Below are positions 1-6,818 of a stretch of DNA of 10,895 nt, piece by piece. The first letter of the stretch is position 1, and every line of letters starts with the position of its first letter. The stretch lies in assembly GCF_900764565.1 (NCBI RefSeq), contig NZ_CAAFOM010000171.1, forward strand, positions 1 through 10,895. Reading direction: 5' to 3'. This DNA comes from an uncultured Catenibacterium sp. (GTDB taxonomy: Bacteria > Bacillota_I > Bacilli_A > Erysipelotrichales > Coprobacillaceae). Below the pieces are notes generated by a model. The model was not told the DNA's origin, made no database searches, and saw nothing but the letters and a program-made list of their open reading frames with translations. The position numbers and the translations under genes are program-made.

Positions 1-21
1 AGACGTGTGCTCTTCCGATCT
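1..21. other. Illumina sequencing adapter remnant (artefact)
   Basis: The first 21 bases are the 3' portion of the Illumina TruSeq-type read 2 adapter, ending in GCTCTTCCGATCT. Genomic sequence begins at base 22. This is untrimmed adapter at a contig end, not biology. Read on the minus strand it is in frame with the adjacent dehydrogenase gene and adds the spurious peptide RSEEHTS. Confidence 0.97.
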
Positions 22-768
22 ATTCATATAATCAAGACCTCTTTGTCTTGCATAACTTAATAGCTTTGTTTCCTTAGGGTTATAAATAATATCTGCTACC
101 TTTAAACCATCAGGTAACATATCAGCACTCTCAATAATACATCCCTCAGGATGAGGTGCCATACCAACACTTGTTGTATTAACTAATAAATAAGTATCCT
201 TTAAATCTTCCTTAATACTTTCCTGATCAATTTTCTTTAAAGTAATAGGGCAGTCTAATTTCTCATTGAGTTCTTTAATAAATGGTTTATCAGAACGATT
301 ATAAACCACAATCTCCTTAGCACCCGCTAATGCAAGAGAAATAATAATCGCACTTGCGGCACCACCTGCACCAAGTACTACAATCTTATGCTTCGCAATA
401 CCCCATCCTTTATCACGGCAGGCCATTACAAAACCTTCTCCATCAGTAATATGACCAATGAGTTTACCATTCTCATTTTTTACAGTATTGATACTCTTTG
501 CAAGTCTTGCCTGTGTTGTGAGTTCATCCATATATTTCATCATATCCTGTTTATAAGGCATAGAAATATTGTATCCCTTAATAGGTAATGTCTTAACAGA
601 CGTAATATAATCATCTAACTGATCTTTAGTTACTTCAAATGCAAGATAAACATCATTAATACCTAATGTTTGAAATGCAGTATTATGCATCATTGGTGAA
701 AAAGAATGTTTAATAGGATTTGCGACAACCCCATATAACCCTGTATATCCAGTAATTGTATTTTTCAT
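22..768 (-). CDS. aroE: Shikimate/quinate 5-dehydrogenase-like protein, 3' end missing
   Basis: This gene encodes an NAD(P)-dependent shikimate (or quinate) dehydrogenase, the cytosolic step that reduces 3-dehydroshikimate to shikimate in aromatic amino acid synthesis. The 249 visible residues begin MKNTITGYTGLYGVVANPIK. They include the substrate-binding HSFSP (21-25), the NISMPYK loop with the presumed catalytic Lys73, INTV with Asn94, TDGEGF with Asp109, and the dinucleotide-binding VLGAGGAA (131-138). The NISMP and TDGxGF forms resemble YdiB-like shikimate/quinate dehydrogenases more than classical AroE (usually NVTxPxK and NTDxxG), so quinate use is possible. The start ATG at 768 follows AAGGAG with a 6-base gap. 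The family is about 270-290 residues, so some 30-40 C-terminal residues are lost where the contig runs into adapter. It is divergent from the ChbG-family gene. The family call is firm; the substrate is inferred. Confidence 0.9.
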
Positions 769-789
769 AACCTTCTCCTTTTGTCTTGT

Positions 790-795
790 ATTATA
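790..795 (-). promoter_or_regulatory. -10 box of the dehydrogenase promoter
   Basis: The minus strand reads TATAAT here, 21 bases upstream of the start codon and just before the AAGGAG ribosome binding site. No good -35 hexamer lies at 16-18 bases, so only the -10 element is supported. It shares the ~96-base gap with the divergent ChbG-family promoter. Confidence 0.45.
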
Positions 796-814
796 CATCA
801 TTTTATCGTTATGT

Positions 815-843
815 GTGACTGTTCTTATAATATTTAGTACAAT
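815..843 (+). promoter_or_regulatory. Putative sigma-A promoter of the deacetylase-aminotransferase unit
   Basis: GTGACT (815-820), a 17-base spacer and TACAAT (838-843) form a moderate -35/-10 pair ahead of the ATG at 865. A perfect TATAAT at 826-831 is an alternative -10, but its -35 is poor. The two cannot be separated by eye. AGAGGTG at 851-857 is the ribosome binding site. Confidence 0.4.
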
Positions 844-864
844 GGATTCTAGAGGTGAAAAAGT

Positions 865-1602
865 ATGATCAAGAAATTAATTATCAATGCTGATGATTTC
901 GGTATGTGTGAAGGAAACTCCCTAGGTATCCTTCTTGCACACGAGCAGGGACTTGTAAGTTCCACTACAGTCATGATGAATATGCCATATGCTTTATGGG
1001 CCCTAGATAAGGCAAAGGCATATCCAAATCTAGGAATTGGTGTTCATCTAACACTCACTGCAGGTAAGCCATTATTACCTGGCAAGAAAAGCTATACAGA
1101 TGAAGAAGGGAACTTCTTAAGACCAAGTGCTTATGTAGATGAATTCCCTGATGGAGAACCAGATGAAGTCTATGAAGAATGGAAAGCACAGATTGAAGCT
1201 TTTATCGCACACACAGGACATCTTCCTACACATCTAGATTCTCATCACTATGTTCATATGGAACATAGACAATTAGAAGTGATCAAGCGTTTGGCTAAGG
1301 AATATAACCTTCCTATCAGACAAACAAGATATGTGGATGAAAACTACTTCCCAGCACGTTGTGAATTCTATAAAGATGGAGTAAGTTTTGAAACATTCAA
1401 AGAAATCTGTTCAACAGAAGGTTATGATACAGTAGAACTTGTCTGTCATCCTGGGCTTGTGGATGAAAGATTGATGAATGTATCAAGCTACAATATGAAT
1501 CGTATTAAGGAATTAGAATTACTTAAGAGTGATGCATTCAAACAGTTCATCAAGGATAACGATATTCAGATTATTTCTTATGCCGATATAAAAAATAATT
1601 AG
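865..1602 (+). CDS. YdjC/ChbG-family carbohydrate deacetylase
   Basis: This 245-residue protein belongs to the YdjC/ChbG family, metal-dependent enzymes that remove an acetyl group from N-acetylated oligosaccharides such as chitooligosaccharides. Visible motifs are NADDFG (8-13, Asp10/Asp11), GVHLTLT with His61, HLDSHHYVH with His123, Asp125 and His127/128, and CHPG with His195. These match the Asp/His metal and catalytic set of the family. There is no signal peptide, so it should be cytosolic and act on imported or phosphorylated sugars. The length is normal for the family. The start ATG follows AGAGGTG with 7 bases between. The next gene, an aminotransferase, lies 53 bases downstream with no terminator, so the two are probably cotranscribed. 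No sugar transporter or phosphotransferase gene is adjacent, so the true substrate is unknown. Confidence 0.9.
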   Translation: MIKKLIINADDFGMCEGNSLGILLAHEQGLVSSTTVMMNMPYALWALDKAKAYPNLGIGVHLTLTAGKPLLPGKKSYTDEEGNFLRPSAYVDEFPDGEPDEVYEEWKAQIEAFIAHTGHLPTHLDSHHYVHMEHRQLEVIKRLAKEYNLPIRQTRYVDENYFPARCEFYKDGVSFETFKEICSTEGYDTVELVCHPGLVDERLMNVSSYNMNRIKELELLKSDAFKQFIKDNDIQIISYADIKNN

Positions 1603-1655
1603 GTAATTTTAAATAATAGTAGTAGAATGAGAAAAAAGTGAATGGAGTGACATAT

Positions 1656-2843
1656 ATGAGATACGCAGATAAGATGAATAATGTAAAAAAATCAGCCATT
1701 AGAAGTGTCATGGCTGATGCAAGTGAGAATGGTACTGTAGACTATATTAGTTTTGCGAGTGGATTCCCTGATCCAGAAGCGATTCCACAGGAGAAACTAG
1801 AAGAAGTAGGACATAAGATTCTTCAAGAAAAGACTTATGAAGTCTTGCAGTATGGCTCTGCCCAGGGTTATACAGGTTTAATAGAATCTTCTAAGTCATT
1901 CATTAATAAGCATGAATGTATATGTACAAGTGATGATGACATTATTATTACAACAGGATCACAGCAGGGCTTAGATCTTGTATCTAAGATATTCTGTGAT
2001 GAAGGGGACTATGTCGTTGTAGAGAACCCAAGCTATTTAGGTGCTTTAAACTCATTTAAATGTAATGGGGCAAAGCTGCTTGGTGTTTCTTTAGAAGAAG
2101 ATGGTGTAAACCTAGAAGAACTAGAAGAAGCCTTTAAAAAGGGACCAAAAGTTTTCTATACAATTCCTAACTTCCAGAATCCTACTGGAGTCACAACATC
2201 TCTAGAAAAAAGAAAAGAAATCTATAAACTTGCAGTAAAGTATGATGTAGTCATTCTAGAAGATAACCCTTATGGTTATTTACGTATTACTGGAGAAGAA
2301 GTCCCTTCTATTAAATCTTTAGATCAGGACCATCGTGTTGTCTATGCAGCTAGTCTTTCTAAGATTATCTCACCAGGTATGCGTACAGGAATCATCTGTG
2401 CAAGTAAAGATATTATCTCTAAGCTCTTTATGGCAAAACAATCAGGAGATAACCATACAAACAATCTCTCACAATATATGATGGATGCATTCTTAAGAGA
2501 AACAGATATGGATGCTCATATTAAACATCTACAGTCTCTTTATGCAAAGAAATGTAACTTCATGTTAGAGATGATCAAAAAGTATTTCCATCCATCTATT
2601 CATGTCATTGAACCAGAAGGTGGTATGTTTATATGGTTTGATTTACCTGAAGGAGTCAGTATGCCAGAATTCGTTCAGGCTTCTATTAAGAAGCATATAG
2701 CCATCGTACCAGGTAATGAATTCATGGTGGATAGCACTAAGCCATGTCAGTCTATTCGTATGAACTTCTCAGCTGCTTCCATGGAGAATATCGAAAAAGG
2801 TATTCAGATCCTAGGAGAATTAACATATCAATTCTGCAAGTAA
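1656..2843 (+). CDS. PLP-dependent class I/II aminotransferase, LysN/2-aminoadipate type
   Basis: This 395-residue fold-type I aminotransferase transfers amino groups using pyridoxal phosphate. Visible landmarks are the glycine-containing TGSQQGLDL segment, PNFQNPTG (cofactor-contacting Asn), EDNPYG (Asp pairing with the pyridine nitrogen), SLSKIISPGMRTG with the Schiff-base Lys at residue 236, and a C-terminal IRMNFS carboxylate-binding Arg. The sequence resembles the stand-alone catalytic domain of MocR-type proteins and LysN-like 2-aminoadipate or branched-chain/aromatic aminotransferases. There is no GntR DNA-binding domain at the N-terminus, so it should be an enzyme, not a regulator. 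I chose ATG 1656 because GGAGTG (1644-1649) sits 6 bases upstream; the in-frame GTG at 1638 has only a weak site. It follows the ChbG-family gene in an apparent two-gene unit. The amino donor and acceptor cannot be read from sequence. Confidence 0.88.
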   Translation: MRYADKMNNVKKSAIRSVMADASENGTVDYISFASGFPDPEAIPQEKLEEVGHKILQEKTYEVLQYGSAQGYTGLIESSKSFINKHECICTSDDDIIITTGSQQGLDLVSKIFCDEGDYVVVENPSYLGALNSFKCNGAKLLGVSLEEDGVNLEELEEAFKKGPKVFYTIPNFQNPTGVTTSLEKRKEIYKLAVKYDVVILEDNPYGYLRITGEEVPSIKSLDQDHRVVYAASLSKIISPGMRTGIICASKDIISKLFMAKQSGDNHTNNLSQYMMDAFLRETDMDAHIKHLQSLYAKKCNFMLEMIKKYFHPSIHVIEPEGGMFIWFDLPEGVSMPEFVQASIKKHIAIVPGNEFMVDSTKPCQSIRMNFSAASMENIEKGIQILGELTYQFCK

Positions 2844-2844
2844 C

Positions 2845-2870
2845 AAAAAAAGCCATTTCTGGCTTTTTTT
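2845..2870. terminator. Bidirectional intrinsic terminator between the aminotransferase and groL
   Basis: The 11-base arms AAAAAAAGCCA (2845-2855) and TGGCTTTTTTT (2860-2870) enclose a TTTC loop. The A-rich and T-rich flanks give a U-tract on either strand, so one hairpin can end both convergent units. It starts one base after the aminotransferase stop and overlaps the groL stop codon (2869-2871). Confidence 0.85.
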
Positions 2871-4488
2871 AATACATGCCACCTTGTGGCATAACAGGCT
2901 GTTGTGGTTCTTCTTTCTTAGGAAGTTCTGCCACACCTGCTTCAGTTGTTAAGAACAAGGCTGAAATACTAGCCGCATTTAATAATGCGCTACGAGTGAC
3001 CTTAGTAGGATCAATAATGCCTGCTTCAAACATATTGACCCAGTCACCTGTCTTTGCATCAAATCCATAGTCCTTTTCAGCAGTCTTCTGGATAGATACA
3101 ATTTCTTCTTCATCGTAACCAGCATTGATTGCAATCTGAGTAAGAGGCGCAAATAAAGAATTCATTACTACGTTAATACCCTTCTGGATATCTACATTCG
3201 TATCTCTGACTTGATTCTTTAATTCTTCATAGGCTTCTACTAACGCAGCACCACCACCAACAACGATACCTTCTTCTACAGCGGCCTTAGTCGCATTAAG
3301 AGCATCTTCAATTCTTAATTTCTTTTCTTTTAATTCTGCTTCAGTTGTAGCACCGACTTTAATTGTTGCAACACCGTTAGATAATTTACCAATACGTTCT
3401 TTCAAGCTCTTCTTTTCATAATCACTCTTAGTATGTGCAAGCTGTGTCTTTAATTCTTCTACACGTTCATTCACTGCATCACTTGAACTATGTCCGATAA
3501 GAGTTGTGTTATCCTTCTTTACAATCACTTTCTTGATAGTACCAAGATCTTCAATTGTTAAATCAGAAAGTTTCATATTAAGATCTTTGTTGTAGAATTT
3601 AGCACCAGTTAATACTGCAATATCCTCCAACATCTCTTTCTGTTTATCACCAAATCCTGGAGCCTTAGTAGCCACTACATTAAAGGCACCTCTTAACTTA
3701 TTCAATACAAGAGAAGAAATGGCTTCATTTTCATAATCTTCTGCAATAAGTAATAATGGTTTATTAGCCTTTAATATCTGTTCAAGTAGTGGAAGGATTT
3801 CCTGTAAGTTAGTAATCTTCTGATTAGTGACTAAGATCAATGGGTTATCCATTTCTACTTCCATCTTATCTGTATCACTTACAAAATAAGGAGATACATA
3901 ACCCTTATCATATTGCATACCCTCATTGACTTCTAATTCATCATCAAAGCTATTAGATTCATCCACGTTGATAATACCATCTCTACCAACCTTTTCCATA
4001 GCCTGAGCAATCAATTCACCAATATGACTATTAGAAGAAGAAATAGTCGCAACAGATGCAATATCTCTGCTTGTTTCTACTTTATGAGAATTCTTTAATA
4101 ATACTTCAGCCACTGCTTTAGAGGCTCTTTCAATACCTTCTCTCATAAGGACTGGGTTAGCACCTTTTTCAACCTGCTTCATACCATTCACAATCATATC
4201 TCTGGCAAGAATTGTGGCAGTTGTAGTACCATCACCTGCAATATCATTTGTATTATTCGCTACTTCATATACAAGTTTTGCACCCATATTTTCAAAATGG
4301 TCTTCTAACTCTATTTCCTTGGCAATAGATACACCATCATTGGTAATTAAAGGAGAACCATAACTCTTCTCTAATACCACATTTCTACCTTTAGGACCAA
4401 GTGTAACACTGACTGCATCGGCAAGAGTATTCACACCCTTCAACATTGACTGACGTGCATCACTTGAAAAACGTATTTCTTTACTCAT
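2869..4488 (-). CDS. groL: Chaperonin GroEL (60 kDa chaperonin)
   Basis: GroEL is the double-ring ATP-driven folding chamber of the cytosol, working with the GroES lid encoded just upstream. The 539-residue length is standard. Conserved features are SVTLGPKGRNV (27-37), ITNDGVSIAKE with Asp51, the ATP-site GDGTTTA with catalytic Asp86, and EEGIVVGGGAAL in the C-terminal equatorial part. The C-terminus is PQGGMY, so a Tyr follows the common GGM tail. The start ATG follows AGGAGG, which overlaps the groES stop codon; the gap between the two genes is 12 bases. It is transcribed from the CIRCE-controlled groES promoter. Several usually invariant positions differ (for example NNTNDIAGDG), consistent with a divergent Firmicutes lineage, but no key ATPase residue is missing. 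Confidence 0.98.
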   Translation of the reverse strand: MSKEIRFSSDARQSMLKGVNTLADAVSVTLGPKGRNVVLEKSYGSPLITNDGVSIAKEIELEDHFENMGAKLVYEVANNTNDIAGDGTTTATILARDMIVNGMKQVEKGANPVLMREGIERASKAVAEVLLKNSHKVETSRDIASVATISSSNSHIGELIAQAMEKVGRDGIINVDESNSFDDELEVNEGMQYDKGYVSPYFVSDTDKMEVEMDNPLILVTNQKITNLQEILPLLEQILKANKPLLLIAEDYENEAISSLVLNKLRGAFNVVATKAPGFGDKQKEMLEDIAVLTGAKFYNKDLNMKLSDLTIEDLGTIKKVIVKKDNTTLIGHSSSDAVNERVEELKTQLAHTKSDYEKKSLKERIGKLSNGVATIKVGATTEAELKEKKLRIEDALNATKAAVEEGIVVGGGAALVEAYEELKNQVRDTNVDIQKGINVVMNSLFAPLTQIAINAGYDEEEIVSIQKTAEKDYGFDAKTGDWVNMFEAGIIDPTKVTRSALLNAASISALFLTTEAGVAELPKKEEPQQPVMPQGGMY

Positions 4489-4500
4489 AGCTTATTCCTC

Positions 4501-4761
4501 CTATTCAATACATGCGAGAACATCTTTCTCATCTATCACAATATATTCAACTTCATCAAGTTTCACTTTTGTACCAGAGTATTCCTTGAATACTACACGA
4601 TCTTTTTCTTTTAGATCATTTTCACATTGAGGACCTACAGCCATAACCTCTCCAACAGTAGGAAGACTCTTTGTCTCAGTAGTGAGAATAATACCACTGG
4701 CAGTCTTATTTTCTACTTCTTCTTTCTTTAATACGATATTCTTATTCAAAGGTTTCAACAT
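4501..4761 (-). CDS. groS: Co-chaperonin GroES (10 kDa chaperonin)
   Basis: GroES forms the heptameric lid of the GroEL folding chamber. The protein starts MLKPLNKNIVLKKEE and carries the mobile-loop region TASGIILTTETKSLPTVGEV that docks on GroEL. At 86 residues it is slightly short compared with the usual 94-97 but looks complete, ending with DEKDVLACIE. I chose ATG 4761 because AAGGAGG (4771-4777) sits 9 bases upstream; a longer reading from 4785 would start inside the proximal CIRCE operator and has no binding site. It is the first gene of the groES-groEL operon, under control of two CIRCE elements. Confidence 0.97.
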   Translation of the reverse strand: MLKPLNKNIVLKKEEVENKTASGIILTTETKSLPTVGEVMAVGPQCENDLKEKDRVVFKEYSGTKVKLDEVEYIVIDEKDVLACIE

Positions 4762-4778
4762 TTTTATATTCCTCCTTG

Positions 4779-4805
4779 TTAGCACTCTATTTATCTAACT
4801 GCTAA
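4779..4805 (-). promoter_or_regulatory. CIRCE operator, promoter-proximal copy (HrcA binding site)
   Basis: On the plus strand this reads TTAGCACTC, nine bases, then AACTGCTAA. The first arm is perfect and the second matches 7 of 9 bases of GAGTGCTAA. It lies between the predicted transcription start and the GroES ribosome binding site, so it would be in the 5' untranslated region as DNA operator and possibly as RNA hairpin. HrcA itself is not encoded in this window. Confidence 0.88.
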
Positions 4806-4810
4806 AATGT

Positions 4811-4838
4811 ATTATAGTCAGACTTAGCACATTGTCAA
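4811..4838 (-). promoter_or_regulatory. Sigma-A promoter of groES-groEL
   Basis: On the minus strand a perfect TTGACA (4833-4838) is followed by a 16-base spacer and a perfect TATAAT (4811-4816). The -35 box lies in the spacer of the upstream CIRCE, and the -10 lies between the two CIRCE copies. The transcription start should be near 4804, at the edge of the downstream CIRCE. HrcA on either site would block polymerase. Confidence 0.9.
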
Positions 4839-4850
4839 GACGAGTGCTAA
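4824..4850 (-). promoter_or_regulatory. CIRCE operator, distal copy overlapping the -35 box
   Basis: On the plus strand this reads TTAGCACAT, nine bases, then a perfect GAGTGCTAA. The first arm matches 7 of 9 consensus bases. The nine-base spacer contains the promoter -35 hexamer, so HrcA binding here should exclude sigma-A. It is offset 45 bp centre to centre from the other copy. Confidence 0.9.
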
Positions 4851-4882
4851 TCTGTTTTTGGGCAGATTGGATAAAAATGCAC

Positions 4883-4914
4883 AAAAAAAGCCACTCATAT
4901 ATATAAGAGTGACT
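4883..4914 (-). terminator. Intrinsic terminator of the MprF/YbhN-type gene
   Basis: Read on the minus strand, AGTCACTC pairs with GAGTGGCT (one G-T pair) around an AT-rich loop of ten bases, then a run of seven T (4883-4889). The stem begins in the stop codon (4914-4916). It insulates this gene from the groES promoter. Confidence 0.8.
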
Positions 4915-5936
4915 TAATCGTCTTTTCGTTTTGTATCCTTGGCGACTATAAATGTAATCATACCAAGTATTAATCCAAAATAGAAAGAGAAGAAACGCCA
5001 GAGGAACATAGAACTAGAGGCATTGGCCCTTCCTAAGAAACCAAATAAGATCATATAACATCCTTCACTACCACCTGATGCACCAGGAATAGGGAGGAAT
5101 GTATTAATAAGATTAATAATAGAAGCCAGTCCTAGGAACTGTACAAATAGGGTAACGGGCACTTTTATTCCTAAAGCCTTACAAGAGAAGAATGGGGTAG
5201 AGTATATGATCGTGAGTTTCACTACATTACATAAGACTGTCTGTAGTAAAGCTTTCTTATTTTTCTGTAGTACATTCATCTGCTCTCTAAACTCACTGAA
5301 GTAGTTCTGGATTCTAAAGCAAGTTGATTCATAATCCTTTACAAGAGGTGTTTTAGAAAGAAGATAGACCACTTTATCTACAATAAAGTTCTGGAACTTC
5401 TTACTCTTAGCTCCTGCAAATAATAGAATAGTGACTACCGCATTAATAAGAAATCCTACTGCAGCCATAGAAGAAACACCTACACCTTTATCTAAGAAGT
5501 AGGCTGAGTCTACAATCATAATCACAGCCGTAAAGCCCATGATCACTATTTGATAACTAATAAAGCACATGAGTAAGATACTTGTAGATATCGCAGGAGA
5601 GATGCCTTGGTTATTAAATACGAACACCTGGGCAAACTGTCCTCCTGAAGAAGAAGGTGTTAAACCACTAAATAAAGTACCTACAAGCCCATTCACAAAA
5701 CCTTCTTTAAGAGTAAAGTCTTTTTTATAAAAACGCGCAAAGATCATTGTAGCTAGTCCATCAAATACATAATACATGAACATGATGAAACATAAGATGA
5801 ACAGCCAGAAAGGATGCGCTGTTGTAATTGTCTTAAATACAGTAGAAACTTCAGAACCTACTGATAAATATAAAGAAATACCACTAATCACAAGAATTAA
5901 GGCAATATTTAAAATATAGCTCTTCTTTGTTTTCAT
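4914..5936 (-). CDS. MprF/YbhN-type integral membrane protein (LPG synthase TM-region family)
   Basis: This 340-residue polytopic membrane protein matches the lysylphosphatidylglycerol synthase transmembrane-region family, also called UPF0104 or flippase-like, which is the membrane half of MprF. I see about eight hydrophobic stretches, starting with residues 8-26 and 41-60. Two family signature loops are present: GLTPSSSGGQ (91-100) and LPIPGASGGSEG (about 280-291). There is no C-terminal soluble lysyl transferase domain, so it cannot be a full MprF; transport or flipping of a lipid is a family-level inference. The reading frame could open at GTG 5945 or ATG 5942, but GAGG (5945-5948) fits ATG 5936 with an 8-base gap. 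It appears monocistronic, with its own extended -10 promoter upstream and a terminator at its stop codon. The transported lipid is unknown. Confidence 0.87.
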   Translation of the reverse strand: MKTKKSYILNIALILVISGISLYLSVGSEVSTVFKTITTAHPFWLFILCFIMFMYYVFDGLATMIFARFYKKDFTLKEGFVNGLVGTLFSGLTPSSSGGQFAQVFVFNNQGISPAISTSILLMCFISYQIVIMGFTAVIMIVDSAYFLDKGVGVSSMAAVGFLINAVVTILLFAGAKSKKFQNFIVDKVVYLLSKTPLVKDYESTCFRIQNYFSEFREQMNVLQKNKKALLQTVLCNVVKLTIIYSTPFFSCKALGIKVPVTLFVQFLGLASIINLINTFLPIPGASGGSEGCYMILFGFLGRANASSSMFLWRFFSFYFGLILGMITFIVAKDTKRKDD

Positions 5937-5962
5937 GGGCATCACCTCATTTCCCTATCTCT

Positions 5963-5971
5963 ATTTTACCA
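5963..5971 (-). promoter_or_regulatory. Extended -10 promoter of the MprF/YbhN-type gene
   Basis: The minus strand reads TGGTAAAAT, an extended -10 (TGn followed by TAAAAT), 26 bases before the chosen ATG. The -35 region is weak (TTTAAT at a 17-base spacing), as is common for extended -10 promoters. It lies just downstream of the metallophosphoesterase terminator. Confidence 0.45.
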
Positions 5972-5991
5972 ATCTTAATAGTCATATTAAA

Positions 5992-6026
5992 GTAAAAGAA
6001 AAGAGTAGGGGTAAAAATCCCTACTC
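5992..6026 (-). terminator. Intrinsic terminator of the rnj-metallophosphoesterase unit
   Basis: Perfect 8-base arms GAGTAGGG and CCCTACTC (6003-6010 and 6019-6026) close an 8-base loop, and the minus strand continues TTTTCTTTT. The TAG stop codon (6021-6023) of the metallophosphoesterase lies inside the first arm. The U-tract is interrupted by one C. Confidence 0.75.
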
Positions 6027-6818
6027 GAATGTAATCATAATGATTTCATTTTCACATAATACTTTGAAATGATAGTTCTTACGTGGTGCGATACCATTAC
6101 TTACAATAAGTTCAGAATTATTTTCTGTATAAGACCCATGGTTATAAGTCATTGCATTCTTACACTTTACAAGTGGTCCAATACCTGGGAACCAGATTGT
6201 ACCACCATTACTATGTCCAGATAACTGTAGTTGTGTATGTTCTTTATTTTTACTAAAGCTATCAGGATAATGACTTAAAGTGAGGACAAAACTATCATGA
6301 TCAGGAATATCTTCCTGACTACCAAGTGATTGTCCATAAAGGATAAAAGAACTATTACGATAATGAATTGTACGTGTACTATTGTTTAATACTTCAAATC
6401 CACCTTCATTTAGGATATTAGTCACTTCATCTGCATGTGCATGATCTTCATCACCTAATACCGCAAACTTACCATAACCAGGCTGTAGCTTCTTTAAGAT
6501 CTTCTGTACTTTTGTATCTTCAATAGGTTTACCTTCATACAGATCACCAGTAAATACAACCATATCATAACTCTGGTCTTCAATCTCATCTACAATCTGT
6601 TCAAGGCGATCAATATCTTTAGAGGTATTGATATGTATATCGGATAAATCCACAATCTTAAACCCTTTAAAACCATCAGGTAATAAACTAGAACTATAAT
6701 TCATTCTAGAAAAAGAATAATGTGTTCTAGAAAACAAGCATGTATAACCACCAAACAACATCAATGCTAAGACAATAATGGCAAGAATACCAGTACGAAT
6801 AATTCTCTGTTTCTTCAT
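6021..6818 (-). CDS. Membrane-anchored metallophosphoesterase-like protein with altered motifs
   Basis: This 265-residue protein has a hydrophobic anchor at about residues 8-28, then a calcineurin-like phosphoesterase domain of the YkuE type facing outside. Motifs in order are DLSDIHI (Asp60, His62), TGDLYEG (Asp92), LGDEDH (122-126), LTLSHYPD (His183) and SGHSNGGTIWFP (His202). The expected GNH[DE] is replaced by GDED, so the usual Asn ligand is Asp and the catalytic His is Glu. The usual GHTHGG is GHSNGG, so the last metal His is Asn. The binuclear site is therefore only partly conserved; activity may be changed or lost. The start ATG overlaps the RNase J stop codon (TAATG) and has no ribosome binding site, so translation probably depends on reinitiation. 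YkuE relatives act on UDP-diacylglucosamine or unidentified envelope phosphoesters; the substrate here is unknown. Confidence 0.83.
   Translation of the reverse strand: MKKQRIIRTGILAIIVLALMLFGGYTCLFSRTHYSFSRMNYSSSLLPDGFKGFKIVDLSDIHINTSKDIDRLEQIVDEIEDQSYDMVVFTGDLYEGKPIEDTKVQKILKKLQPGYGKFAVLGDEDHAHADEVTNILNEGGFEVLNNSTRTIHYRNSSFILYGQSLGSQEDIPDHDSFVLTLSHYPDSFSKNKEHTQLQLSGHSNGGTIWFPGIGPLVKCKNAMTYNHGSYTENNSELIVSNGIAPRKNYHFKVLCENEIIMITFE

Noticed and set aside
388..588. A 66-residue plus-strand open frame inside the dehydrogenase gene
   Set aside because: It is antisense to a clear coding region with conserved motifs and has no similarity or initiation signal of its own.
1638..1655. Upstream GTG start for the aminotransferase
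   Set aside because: The GGAGTG ribosome binding site lies after this GTG and is well placed for ATG 1656, so the six extra residues are probably not translated.
2876..3070. A 64-residue plus-strand open frame opposite the groL 3' end
   Set aside because: It is the complement of conserved GroEL coding sequence. The same holds for 7704-7955 opposite rnj and 9720-9992 opposite the MscS gene.
4914..5936. Full MprF lysylphosphatidylglycerol synthase
   Set aside because: Only the membrane region is present; the protein ends shortly after the last helix with no aminoacyl-transfer domain and no frameshifted remnant downstream.
6735..6818. Lipoprotein signal on the metallophosphoesterase
   Set aside because: Cys27 follows GYT, which does not fit a lipobox, so an uncleaved membrane anchor is more likely.
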